Source: an uncultured Chloroflexota bacterium (GTDB lineage Bacteria; Chloroflexota; Anaerolineae; Anaerolineales; Anaerolineaceae). From it: a DNA stretch of 8,648 nt. The stretch lies in assembly GCA_902795255.1 (NCBI GenBank), contig CADBKS010000189.1, positions 1 to 8,648 of the forward strand, written 5' to 3'. Shown piece after piece: positions 1 to 6,038 of this stretch; the first letter of the stretch is position 1, and each line of letters opens with the position of its first letter. Below the pieces are notes generated by a model. It did not search any database. It was not told the DNA's origin and saw only the letters and a list, made by a program, of their open reading frames with translations. Position numbers and translations under genes: made by a program.

Positions 1-150
1 ACGAACGACCGGGCCGCGCCCTGCGAAGCAATCCCTTCCGATAGCCATGTGCACAGCAAAGCGTTCACAGACATGCGCTTACAAGCGCACGCGGGTACCG
101 GCGCCTTACAGGCGCAGAGCAAACCACCGGCTGAGCCGGTGGTCCTGATT
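1..150 (+). other. Gene-free block of tandem hairpins; possible IS200/IS605-type right end or omega-RNA-like remnant
   Basis: No convincing reading frame lies here. The sequence contains several stems: GGGC/GCCC (11-14 with 18-21), TGCGCTT/AAGCGCA (74-80 with 83-89), GCGCC/GGCGC (101-105 with 111-115), and a 9-bp stem at 123-143. The second and third stems both present TTACA at their tips. CATGT (47-51) can also pair with ACATG (71-75). Closely packed hairpins ending in a strong terminal stem resemble the right ends of IS200/IS605 elements, where the 3' part encodes an omega RNA for TnpB. No tnpA or tnpB is visible, because any such gene would lie left of the window. The mobile-element reading is inference from appearance; another structured RNA or a terminator array is possible. 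Confidence 0.35.
123..143 (+). repeat. 9-bp perfect hairpin, left copy of a repeated stem
   Basis: ACCACCGGC (123-131) pairs perfectly with GCCGGTGGT (135-143) around a TGA loop. It is followed by CCTGATTTTT, so it might also act as a terminator for an upstream gene outside the window, although the T-run starts several bases after the stem. A close relative occurs at 8573-8591 with one compensatory base-pair change. It lies just before the deacylase gene ribosome site. Confidence 0.6.
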
Positions 151-170
151 TTTAGAGGAAAACGGAAAAT

Positions 171-710
171 ATGATCAGCGTCAGTGAAGTTCAAACAGTT
201 GAACCTTCGGTTTTTAAATCAGACCTTCAGCGGAAAGTCTATGCGGCTCTCCGTGAGCTTCAGATCCCCTTCGAACGGGTCGACAATGAACCGGCCATTA
301 CCATGGAAGACTGTATCGCGATCAACGAACGGCTGTATGCCGATACATCCAAAACGCTGTTTCTATGCAACCGGCAGCAGACCGTTTTTTATCTTTTCGT
401 GACCGCCGGCAGCAAACCCTTCCGGACAAAAGATTTCGGTGCAGCACTCGGGATCTCCCGTGTGTCGTTCGCTCCGGAATCGTTTCTGGACCCCATGCTC
501 GGAACGGAGATCGGCGCGACGACCGTTTTTTCCGTCCTGCTTGACCGCTCAAAAGATGTTAATATCGTTTTTGACAGGGACGTTCTCTCGGCCGAATATT
601 ATGCCGGTACCGACGGCACCACAACAAGCTATCTCCGCATCCGCACAGAAGATCTGATCACCCGATTTATGCCGCATTCGGGGAGAGAATACAAAACGAT
701 CAGCGTCTGA
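171..710 (+). CDS. YbaK/ProX-family aminoacyl-tRNA deacylase (prolyl-tRNA editing type)
   Basis: This is a 179-residue cytosolic protein of the YbaK/EbsC (ProX) superfamily, free-standing editing domains that hydrolyse wrongly charged tRNA, for example Ala-tRNAPro or Cys-tRNAPro. The family lysine is seen in TSKTLFLCNR (K61), followed by the FYLFVTAG strand (73-80). The glycine-bearing segment GTEIGATTVFSVLLD (111-125) matches the family GxVTPFGLL region, and the C-terminal TTTSYLRIRTEDL (151-163) matches the usual T-x-S-x-x-DL ending. The length fits stand-alone ProXp-ala/PrdX proteins without a synthetase domain. The ATG at 171 has AGAGGA at 154-159, 11 bases upstream. I see no clear promoter in the hairpin-rich DNA before it. 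The gene is monocistronic and ends at a bidirectional terminator. Exact tRNA specificity cannot be read from the sequence. Confidence 0.85.
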   Translation: MISVSEVQTVEPSVFKSDLQRKVYAALRELQIPFERVDNEPAITMEDCIAINERLYADTSKTLFLCNRQQTVFYLFVTAGSKPFRTKDFGAALGISRVSFAPESFLDPMLGTEIGATTVFSVLLDRSKDVNIVFDRDVLSAEYYAGTDGTTTSYLRIRTEDLITRFMPHSGREYKTISV

Positions 711-714
711 TCAC

Positions 715-751
715 AAAAAACAGCCCGCAGAAATTCAGCGGGCTGTTTTTT
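715..751. terminator. Bidirectional intrinsic terminator between convergent genes
   Basis: CAGCCCGC (721-728) pairs with GCGGGCTG (738-745) around a 9-base loop. The stem has six A on its left (715-720) and six T on its right (746-751), so it presents a U-run to RNA from either strand. It sits between the deacylase stop (710) and the permease stop (768, minus) and can end both transcripts. Confidence 0.92.
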
Positions 752-767
752 GCATATTTTTCCGGTT

Positions 768-1754
768 TTACCGTTCTTCACGGAAGTACGGCAGACCGAG
801 GTGTTTCGGCGGCTGGTTTTCCACTTTATGCTGCAGAGAAACGAAGATCAGCACAGCCAGGGTCGCCAGGTAAGGCAGCATCTTGAAAAGCTCCTGTGAA
901 GATCGTGTCAGACCGGAGATGTAGAAATACATCCAGGAAAGCATGCCGAACAGATAAGCGCCCCAGATTGCGCGGAGCGGACGCCAGGAGGCGAAGATCA
1001 CCAGTGCAACCGCAAGCCATCCGAGTCCTTCAACACCGCCGGCACTGTCCCATGTACCCTTCTGATAGTCCATCACATAATAGAGACCGCCAAGTCCGGA
1101 GATGGCAGCACCGATGCAGGTCGAAAGATACTTATATCTGGTCACGTTGATACCTACCGCGTCCGCAGCTGCCGGATCCTCACCGACGGCACGGAGGTTC
1201 AGACCGACCATCGTGCGGTTCAGGAACCAGCGCAGAATGACCGCCATCGCGACCGCTACATAAGCCAGAAAACCGTATGAAAAGAAGATCTTTCCGATGT
1301 AAGGGATCCCTGAAAGTCCGGGGATCGTTGTACGGATCGCCTTGCTTGTCACCAGCACATTGATCTGACCGACACCGCCGGCCAGCTTGTTCAGTGAACC
1401 GCCGTAGAAATTGGCGAAGCCGGCAGCGAAAATGTTGAACGCCAGGCCCATAATATTCTGGTTGCAGCGCAGCGTAACGGTCATGAAAGCGAACAGCAGT
1501 CCGCTGATAAAGGAGGCGATCAGCGCACAGATGATCGCGATCAGGATACAGAGCCACGGCAGGGCATTTGCCCCCATAGCGGATTCATAATAGAAAGTAC
1601 CGATCAGGCCGGCGATGCCGCCCATATACATAATGCCTGGCACACCGAGGTTCAGGTTGCCGCCCTTTTCCGTCAGGATCTCACCGATCGCTCCGAACAG
1701 AATGACGGTCCCGAATACGACAGAAGAGTTCAGTAATGCAATAAATTGTGTCAT
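768..1754 (-). CDS. BMP-type ABC importer, second permease subunit (NupQ/YufQ-like)
   Basis: This is a 328-residue integral membrane protein, largely hydrophobic, of the branched-chain-permease-like family that serves BMP/PnrA nucleoside importers (B. subtilis NupQ, L. lactis NupC). Near the N-terminus GEILTEKGGNLNLGVPG (24-40) matches the family GE...E..G.LNLG.EG motif. The cytosolic coupling loop that contacts the ATPase is GLNLRAVGEDPAAADAVGI (184-202), a standard family signature. Several membrane segments flank both motifs. The ATG at 1754 is preceded by AGGAGGTGATGA, an excellent ribosome site that overlaps the TAG stop of the upstream permease gene. It is the last gene of the operon and ends 16 bases before the bidirectional terminator. 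The family is firm, but the exact substrate is not: nucleoside is most likely, and some relatives move other small molecules. Confidence 0.9.
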   Translation of the reverse strand: MTQFIALLNSSVVFGTVILFGAIGEILTEKGGNLNLGVPGIMYMGGIAGLIGTFYYESAMGANALPWLCILIAIICALIASFISGLLFAFMTVTLRCNQNIMGLAFNIFAAGFANFYGGSLNKLAGGVGQINVLVTSKAIRTTIPGLSGIPYIGKIFFSYGFLAYVAVAMAVILRWFLNRTMVGLNLRAVGEDPAAADAVGINVTRYKYLSTCIGAAISGLGGLYYVMDYQKGTWDSAGGVEGLGWLAVALVIFASWRPLRAIWGAYLFGMLSWMYFYISGLTRSSQELFKMLPYLATLAVLIFVSLQHKVENQPPKHLGLPYFREER

Positions 1755-1765
1755 TTCATCACCTC

Positions 1766-2860
1766 CTATTTATGGGACCCGCGGAGTCTTACCTTGAAGT
1801 TCACAAAGAACTCACTGCCCAGCAGGAAGATCAGGATGATCCCCTTTACTACATTGGAGATGTAATCCGAAAGCTGGTACTGTGAAGCGATCTGCATCGC
1901 GCCCTTTTCAAGGAACACCAGGAATGCGGAAACTGCCGCCATGATGAAGGAATTGAATTTCGACATCCACGCGACAATAATGGTTGTAAACCCGCGTCCG
2001 CCTGCTGTATCGGTCGAGATCGTATGGCCGGCTCCTGCGACTGCCAGGAAGCCTGCGATGCCGCAGATCGCGCCGGAAAGCATCATCGTGCGGATGATCA
2101 CTTTCTTGACGTCGATCGCGCAGTAACGGGCCGTGTTTTCACTGTCCCCGACGACCGCGATCTCAAAGCCGTGCTTTGTATACTTCAGATAAATAAAGAT
2201 GAAGACGGTCAGCGCCAGCACAAGGATCACATTCAGACCGTATTGCTGATCAAAGACCTTCGGGAACCATCCGAAACGGGACTGTGAATTGATGATCCCG
2301 ACGGTATTCGAACCGTACGGGTTTTCCCATTTTGCCACGAAATACGCCGTCAGCCGGATGGCGATATAGTTCATCATCAGGGTGAACAGCGTCTCGTTTG
2401 TATTGATCAGCGCCTTGCAGAAGCCCGGGAAAAAGCCCCAGAACGCTCCGGCGAGAGCACTCGCGCAGCACATGATCACCAGCGCCAGCCAGTTCGGCAG
2501 TGTTTTCGGCAGGTACAGCATGCATGCCGCCGCAGCGATACCGCCGGCGAGTACCTGTCCTTCAGCGCCGATATTCCAGAAACGCATCTTGAAAGCCGGC
2601 GCCAGACCGAGACCGATACAAAGCATCATCATCGTATCGCGGATCGTTACCCACGTACGGCGGTTCGTGCCGAGCGCTCCGTTCCACATGGCCCCGTAGA
2701 CCTTCAGCGGGTTCAGCCTGGTGATCCCGAAAATGATGAGTGCACAGAGAATCAGCGCAAGCAGCAGACCGAGCAGACGGATCCCCAGCGATGCCCACCA
2801 GGGAATCGCGCCCCTCTTTGAAATACGAATTAAAGGCTCCCTCTTGTCAGTGTTCACCAT
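1766..2860 (-). CDS. BMP-type ABC importer, first permease subunit (NupP/YufP-like)
   Basis: This is a 364-residue membrane permease, the partner of the gene at 768-1754; together they form the translocation channel. After a basic cytosolic N-terminus, a long hydrophobic segment spans about residues 25-48. The family motif FWNIGAEGQVLAGGIAA lies at 94-110, and NETLFTLMMNYIA at 155-167. The coupling loop KHGFEIAVVGDSENTARYCAI follows in the second half and matches the usual G...RAVG.N..AA...GI pattern in diverged form. The ATG at 2860 overlaps the TGA of the ATPase gene in ATGGTGA (7 bases shared), with AAGGAGG just upstream, so translation is probably coupled. In B. subtilis the equivalent NupNOPQ system carries guanosine. 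That is family knowledge and is not proof of substrate here. Confidence 0.9.
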   Translation of the reverse strand: MVNTDKREPLIRISKRGAIPWWASLGIRLLGLLLALILCALIIFGITRLNPLKVYGAMWNGALGTNRRTWVTIRDTMMMLCIGLGLAPAFKMRFWNIGAEGQVLAGGIAAAACMLYLPKTLPNWLALVIMCCASALAGAFWGFFPGFCKALINTNETLFTLMMNYIAIRLTAYFVAKWENPYGSNTVGIINSQSRFGWFPKVFDQQYGLNVILVLALTVFIFIYLKYTKHGFEIAVVGDSENTARYCAIDVKKVIIRTMMLSGAICGIAGFLAVAGAGHTISTDTAGGRGFTTIIVAWMSKFNSFIMAAVSAFLVFLEKGAMQIASQYQLSDYISNVVKGIILIFLLGSEFFVNFKVRLRGSHK

Positions 2861-4341
2861 TCCGCCTCCTTCTGTCCGAGATGTGTCATCATCAGCCCGA
2901 CTTCTTCCTTTTTGGTTTTTCTCGCATCAACAATGCCGCTCACCTGTCCGACAAAAATGACCGCGACACCTTTCTGTTTCTGCTCATCCATCAGATTGTA
3001 GATCGTATAAGATGTATTGATGTCAAGACCGCGGACAGCATAAGCACTCATCATCAGTGAAGGGTGCTGTTCGATCTCCCGGCCTACCAGGACTTTCTGG
3101 ATATTGCCGCCGGATAGACGCCGTACCGGTGTACTGACGCTCGGCGTCAGCACTTCCAGCTCTTTGATGACTTTTTCGGCAAGGTCGTGAGGCTTCTTCA
3201 GATCCAGGAACGGACCGGCGCCATCCTTGTAGCTCTTCAGCATCATATTCTCTGCGATATCCATATTGCCGACCAGACCCATCCCGAGACGGTCCTCGGG
3301 GACGAATGCGAGGCTGACGCCAAGATTTTTGATCTGTATCGGAGAAAGATCCGCAAGATCCACTTCGGCTGCACCTTCTTTATTCGGCGTATAAAGGATC
3401 TCGGCACCGGGTTCCAGCTTTTCCAGACCGGCGATCGCTTCCAGCAGTTCACGCTGCCCGCTTCCGGAAATCCCGGCAATACCGAGGATCTCACCGCCGT
3501 ATGCCGTAAATGAAACGTCCTGAAGTTTCATGACCCCGTAGATATCTTTCACGCTGAGGTGCTTTACTTCAAGGCATTTCCGCAGGTTTTTTGGCTCCGA
3601 GCGGTCAATGTTCAGTGTTGTAGGCCGTCCGACCATCATGTTGGTCAGCTCCTGCGGGTTCGTATCCTTCGTCATGAGCTCACCGACATAATTGCCTTTC
3701 AGCAGGACAACGACCCGGTCGGAAATATCCATCACTTCATGCAGTTTATGCGTGATGATCACGACTGCTTTTCCGTCCGCCTTCATATTCCGCAGTACGA
3801 CGAAAAGCTTTTGCGTTTCCTGTGGCGTCAGGACAGCCGTCGGCTCATCCAGGATCAGGATATCTGCACCGCGGTAAAGCTGCTTGACGATCTCAAGCGT
3901 CTGCTTTTCCGATACGGACATATCATATACTTTCTTATCCGGATCCACAACGAATCCGTATCGGTCACAAAAATCTTTGACCCGTTTCCGGACATTTTTC
4001 AGATCCACCATGCGGCCTTCATTCAGTCCGAGAATGATATTCTCGGCAGCCGTCATTACATCGACCAGCTTGAAATGCTGATGGATCATCCCGATATGAA
4101 GTTTAAAAGCATCTCCCGGATCGTTGATGGTGACGTGTTTCCCGTTTACATAAATGTCACCGCTGTCCGGTGCGTAAATGCCGGAAAGCATATTCATCAG
4201 CGTGGTTTTTCCGCTGCCATTTTCACCTAAAAGGGCCAGGATCTCTCCGTAATTGATATCCAGACAGATCTTATTATTGGCCAGAACAACGTCAAATGTT
4301 TTGGTGATATCCACCATTTTTACAGCATTCTGATTACTCAA
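2854..4341 (-). CDS. BMP-type ABC importer, double ATPase (NupO/YufO-like) with shortened second domain
   Basis: This 495-residue protein has two fused nucleotide-binding domains and powers the importer. Domain 1 has Walker A GENGSGKT (39-46), Q-loop IHQH (86-89), signature MSVSEKQ (141-147), Walker B ILILDEPTA (161-169) and H-loop H198. Domain 2 has GISGSGQR (290-297), lacking the Walker A lysine as is usual in this family, signature LSGGNIQK (409-416), and Walker-B/D-loop region MMSAYAVRGLD (430-440). After AVIFVG (460-465) the protein jumps to QVSGIVDARKTKKEE. Compared with relatives, about 19 residues covering the switch region and the SDRI segment are missing, in frame. The start is TTG, supported by AAAGGATG 7 bases upstream; the next ATG (4317) has no ribosome site. 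The gene overlaps the next permease gene by 7 bases. Confidence 0.92.
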   Translation of the reverse strand: MSNQNAVKMVDITKTFDVVLANNKICLDINYGEILALLGENGSGKTTLMNMLSGIYAPDSGDIYVNGKHVTINDPGDAFKLHIGMIHQHFKLVDVMTAAENIILGLNEGRMVDLKNVRKRVKDFCDRYGFVVDPDKKVYDMSVSEKQTLEIVKQLYRGADILILDEPTAVLTPQETQKLFVVLRNMKADGKAVVIITHKLHEVMDISDRVVVLLKGNYVGELMTKDTNPQELTNMMVGRPTTLNIDRSEPKNLRKCLEVKHLSVKDIYGVMKLQDVSFTAYGGEILGIAGISGSGQRELLEAIAGLEKLEPGAEILYTPNKEGAAEVDLADLSPIQIKNLGVSLAFVPEDRLGMGLVGNMDIAENMMLKSYKDGAGPFLDLKKPHDLAEKVIKELEVLTPSVSTPVRRLSGGNIQKVLVGREIEQHPSLMMSAYAVRGLDINTSYTIYNLMDEQKQKGVAVIFVGQVSGIVDARKTKKEEVGLMMTHLGQKEAEW

Positions 4342-4348
4342 GGGAACA

Positions 4349-4354
4349 TCCTTT
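4349..4354 (-). promoter_or_regulatory. Ribosome binding site that fixes a TTG start for the ABC ATPase
   Basis: Read on the minus strand, AAAGGA (within AAAGGATG) lies 7 bases before TTG at 4341. No ribosome-site-like sequence precedes the in-frame ATG at 4317, so TTG is the better start. Confidence 0.7.
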
Positions 4355-4490
4355 CCCCGACGAGAACTCGGATCCCCTTATCCTCGTTCATCGGATTCTG
4401 AAATGTCGGAATGCAGAAGGTACTTTCCTGATCCGATATGCCGGATTTTGCGTACCCGGCAAAACGTGAATAAACATCCAGATATTAAAA

Positions 4491-4520
4491 GGCTCGGGGA
4501 GCTGCAAAACTCCCCGAGCC
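4491..4520 (-). terminator. Perfect 11-bp hairpin after the binding-protein gene (terminator or attenuator)
   Basis: GGCTCGGGGAG (4491-4501) pairs without mismatch with CTCCCCGAGCC (4510-4520) around an 8-base loop. On the minus strand the stem is followed by TTTTAATAT, a short interrupted U-run. This fits a partial terminator or an RNA-stabilising stem that lets the binding protein outnumber the membrane and ATPase subunits, a common arrangement in importer operons. The partial-termination role is inference. Confidence 0.75.
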
Positions 4521-4534
4521 GAAATCAAATCAAA

Positions 4535-5722
4535 TTATTCGTTGGTCAGTTCTTTGATCCCGTCGATGCGGATGCTGAAATACGGGGCGGAGATCACTTC
4601 GGATTCATGGAAGTAACCGTCAGCGATGGCTTCTTCGCTGTCCGGAGTCCAGTCGCCATCGGTATCCAGAGCGAACCAGTGGGTGACAGGTTCACCGTTC
4701 ACGGTGAAGGTGGAAGTATCGAAGACATGCAGCGTGCCGTCTTTGATCGCGGCAATTGCGGCTTCAACTGCTTCCGCGGTACCTTCGGCGCAGGATTCAC
4801 CCAGTTCGGAGATCTGGACGCCATCGTGTGCGTAACCGACGGAGTAATCCTTCGGGAGTTCTTCACCCTTCATCGCGGCTTCGATCATCGGGGTGTAAAG
4901 TTCGACCCAGCAGTTCTGGGCGCTGGTCAGGGCAGCGGTCGGGGCGACAGCGCGCATATCAATGTTGTAGCCGACGCTGTAGACGATCGTGCCTTTATCC
5001 TGAGCGGCCTGGATCGCGGACGGTGCACCGGTGGAGTCAGCGTGCTGGCCGATGATGACACAGCCGCGGGAGATCAGCGCTTCGGCAGCGGCAGCTTCAG
5101 CATTCGGATCATACCAGCTGTTGGTGTACTGGACATCCATGTAGGCTTCCGGGACGATGGAGCGGATGCCGAGGAAGAATCCGGTGTAGCCGGAAACCAC
5201 TTCAGCGTACGGGTAGGCACCGACATAACCGATGTGAGGATCGGTGACTGTACCGGCATCCATCAGTTCCTTCAGTTTCATACCGGCAACGACACCGGAA
5301 ACATAGCGGGATTCGAAGGTGTGCGGGAACATGTTGGAAACGTTGGTCATTTCTTCCTTCCAGGCGGTATCACCGGTGGAGGCGATGAAATGGACATCCG
5401 GATATTCGCGGGCAGCTTCCATCATGTAAGCCTGATGACCGTAAGAGTCGGAGATGATCAGGTTGCAGCCCTGTTCGGCGAGGTCGATCGCCGCATCAGT
5501 GCACTCTTCTGATTCCGGGATATTGTATTTGAAGATGATCTGGTCAGCTGTAAGACCGAGACGTTCGGCAGCGCCCTGGACACCTTCAATATGAGCCTGG
5601 TCATAGCCCGAGTTTTCATCATGGACAAGAATCACACCGACCTTGAAGTCATCGGCAGATACTGCGCAAACGGCCATCAGCAAAACTGCCAATACAAGAA
5701 ACAACGATAAAAACTTTTTCAT
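4535..5722 (-). CDS. BMP/PnrA-family substrate-binding protein of the ABC importer
   Basis: This 395-residue exported protein captures the substrate, probably a nucleoside, for the permeases downstream. It opens with a signal peptide: MKK, a hydrophobic core to about residue 18, then a likely signal-peptidase-I site VSA|DD after residue 23. The only cysteine (C19) follows V18, so a lipobox is not apparent. The mature protein shows Bmp-family landmarks: FKVGVILVHDE (26-36), the YGHQAYMMEAAREYPDVHF strand-helix (94-112), YVSGVVAGM (140-148), IGYVGAYPYAEVV (164-176), a GFFLGIRSIVPEA segment (181-193) and CVIIGQHADSTG (221-232). The ATG at 5722 has AAAAGGAG 10 bases upstream; a GTG at 5797 would put 25 charged residues before the signal peptide and lacks a ribosome site. 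It is the first gene of its operon, with a promoter near 5954-5982. Confidence 0.9.
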   Translation of the reverse strand: MKKFLSLFLVLAVLLMAVCAVSADDFKVGVILVHDENSGYDQAHIEGVQGAAERLGLTADQIIFKYNIPESEECTDAAIDLAEQGCNLIISDSYGHQAYMMEAAREYPDVHFIASTGDTAWKEEMTNVSNMFPHTFESRYVSGVVAGMKLKELMDAGTVTDPHIGYVGAYPYAEVVSGYTGFFLGIRSIVPEAYMDVQYTNSWYDPNAEAAAAEALISRGCVIIGQHADSTGAPSAIQAAQDKGTIVYSVGYNIDMRAVAPTAALTSAQNCWVELYTPMIEAAMKGEELPKDYSVGYAHDGVQISELGESCAEGTAEAVEAAIAAIKDGTLHVFDTSTFTVNGEPVTHWFALDTDGDWTPDSEEAIADGYFHESEVISAPYFSIRIDGIKELTNE

Positions 5723-5732
5723 CCTTCTTTTT

Positions 5733-5740
5733 CTCCTTTT
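5733..5740 (-). promoter_or_regulatory. Ribosome binding site that decides the binding-protein start
   Basis: AAAAGGAG on the minus strand lies 10 bases before ATG at 5722. It selects the start that places the signal peptide at the N-terminus, rather than the upstream in-frame GTG. Confidence 0.8.
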
Positions 5741-5746
5741 TGTATT

Positions 5747-5764
5747 CTTACAGTTTTCTGTAAG
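5747..5764. repeat. Inverted repeat CTTACAG-N4-CTGTAAG next to the ribosome site
   Basis: CTTACAG (5747-5753) and CTGTAAG (5758-5764) are perfect complements around TTTT. In the minus-strand RNA this is a 7-bp hairpin with loop AAAA, ending 8 bases before the AGGAG element. It could modulate translation or be a protein operator; no U-run follows it. Confidence 0.6.
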
Positions 5765-5769
5765 TTTAA

Positions 5770-5789
5770 GATATACAGGGATGTATATC
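5770..5789. repeat. Inverted repeat GATATACA-N4-TGTATATC in the importer leader
   Basis: GATATACA (5770-5777) and TGTATATC (5782-5789) pair perfectly around GGGA. The RNA of the importer operon would show an 8-bp stem with loop UCCC. It lies 5 bases from the neighbouring dyad at 5747-5764 and shares a TACA...TGTA core with it. Confidence 0.6.
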
Positions 5790-5953
5790 ATTTCCACAAA
5801 ACAAATAAATCAGCGGATTAAAACGTTGTCTGACAATTTTTATTGTATCTTAAAAGTGCCGGTTTAATGACTGCCCTTTAGTCATATCTCAAACTGACAA
5901 ATATCACTTTATTTCTATTTTTGAATCGGACGAATGCCCCATAGGTATTACAA

Positions 5954-5982
5954 ATTATAAAATCCGGATGCATATTTGTCCA
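5954..5982 (-). promoter_or_regulatory. Strong sigma-70/sigma-A-type promoter for the importer operon
   Basis: On the minus strand, TGGACA (5982-5977) and a perfect TATAAT (5959-5954) are separated by 17 bases. The expected start of RNA is near 5947, giving a leader of about 225 bases before ATG 5722. It is the best promoter match I see in this intergenic region. Confidence 0.8.
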
Positions 5983-6038
5983 GACATTTGTGATTTTTTA
6001 TAGAGGATCCGGCCGGGACCGGCGTATTCGGGAATCGG

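Larger units (their letters stand above)
4342..4534 (-). other. Intercistronic spacer between binding-protein and ATPase genes
   Basis: This 193-base gap contains the hairpin at 4491-4520 and the ATPase ribosome site. I see no convincing second promoter: the only candidate, TTTGCC with CATATC 17 bases later on the minus strand, is weak. A small imperfect stem TGCCGG/CCGGCA lies near 4439-4461. The gap is long for an operon whose other junctions overlap or nearly touch. Confidence 0.6.
5723..6038 (-). other. Long leader and intergenic region upstream of the importer operon
   Basis: These 316 bases hold no supported gene. They are AT-rich compared with the flanking genes. Minus-strand content in reading order: promoter (5982-5954), stem ATGACT/AGTCAT with a 7-base loop (5867-5885), stem ACAAT/ATTGT with a 4-base loop (5833-5846) overlapping an 11-base dyad TTGTC-T-GACAA (5826-5836), then the two inverted repeats at 5770-5789 and 5747-5764, and the ribosome site. 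I checked it against purine, preQ1, c-di-GMP, THF and guanidine riboswitch cores from memory and recognised none. There is no clear intrinsic terminator after the exporter gene that ends at 6039; only a short GC stem lies near 6012-6023. Confidence 0.65.

Noticed and set aside
4403..5512. Long + strand reading frame opposite the binding-protein gene
   Set aside because: It mirrors the codon pattern of the real gene and runs through the intercistronic hairpin; no ribosome site or family match.
5723..5797. Extended start (GTG at 5797) for the binding protein
   Set aside because: It lacks a ribosome site, would run through both inverted repeats, and puts a lysine- and arginine-rich stretch ahead of a normal signal peptide.
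5723..5947. Purine riboswitch upstream of a nucleoside-type importer
   Set aside because: The conserved purine aptamer strings (a GTTTCTACC-like and a CCGTAAA-like junction) are absent on the transcribed strand.
6005..6030. Terminator after the ThrE-type exporter pair
   Set aside because: The GC-rich stem GCCGG/CCGGC has almost no loop and no U-run on the minus strand, so read-through toward the importer operon cannot be excluded.
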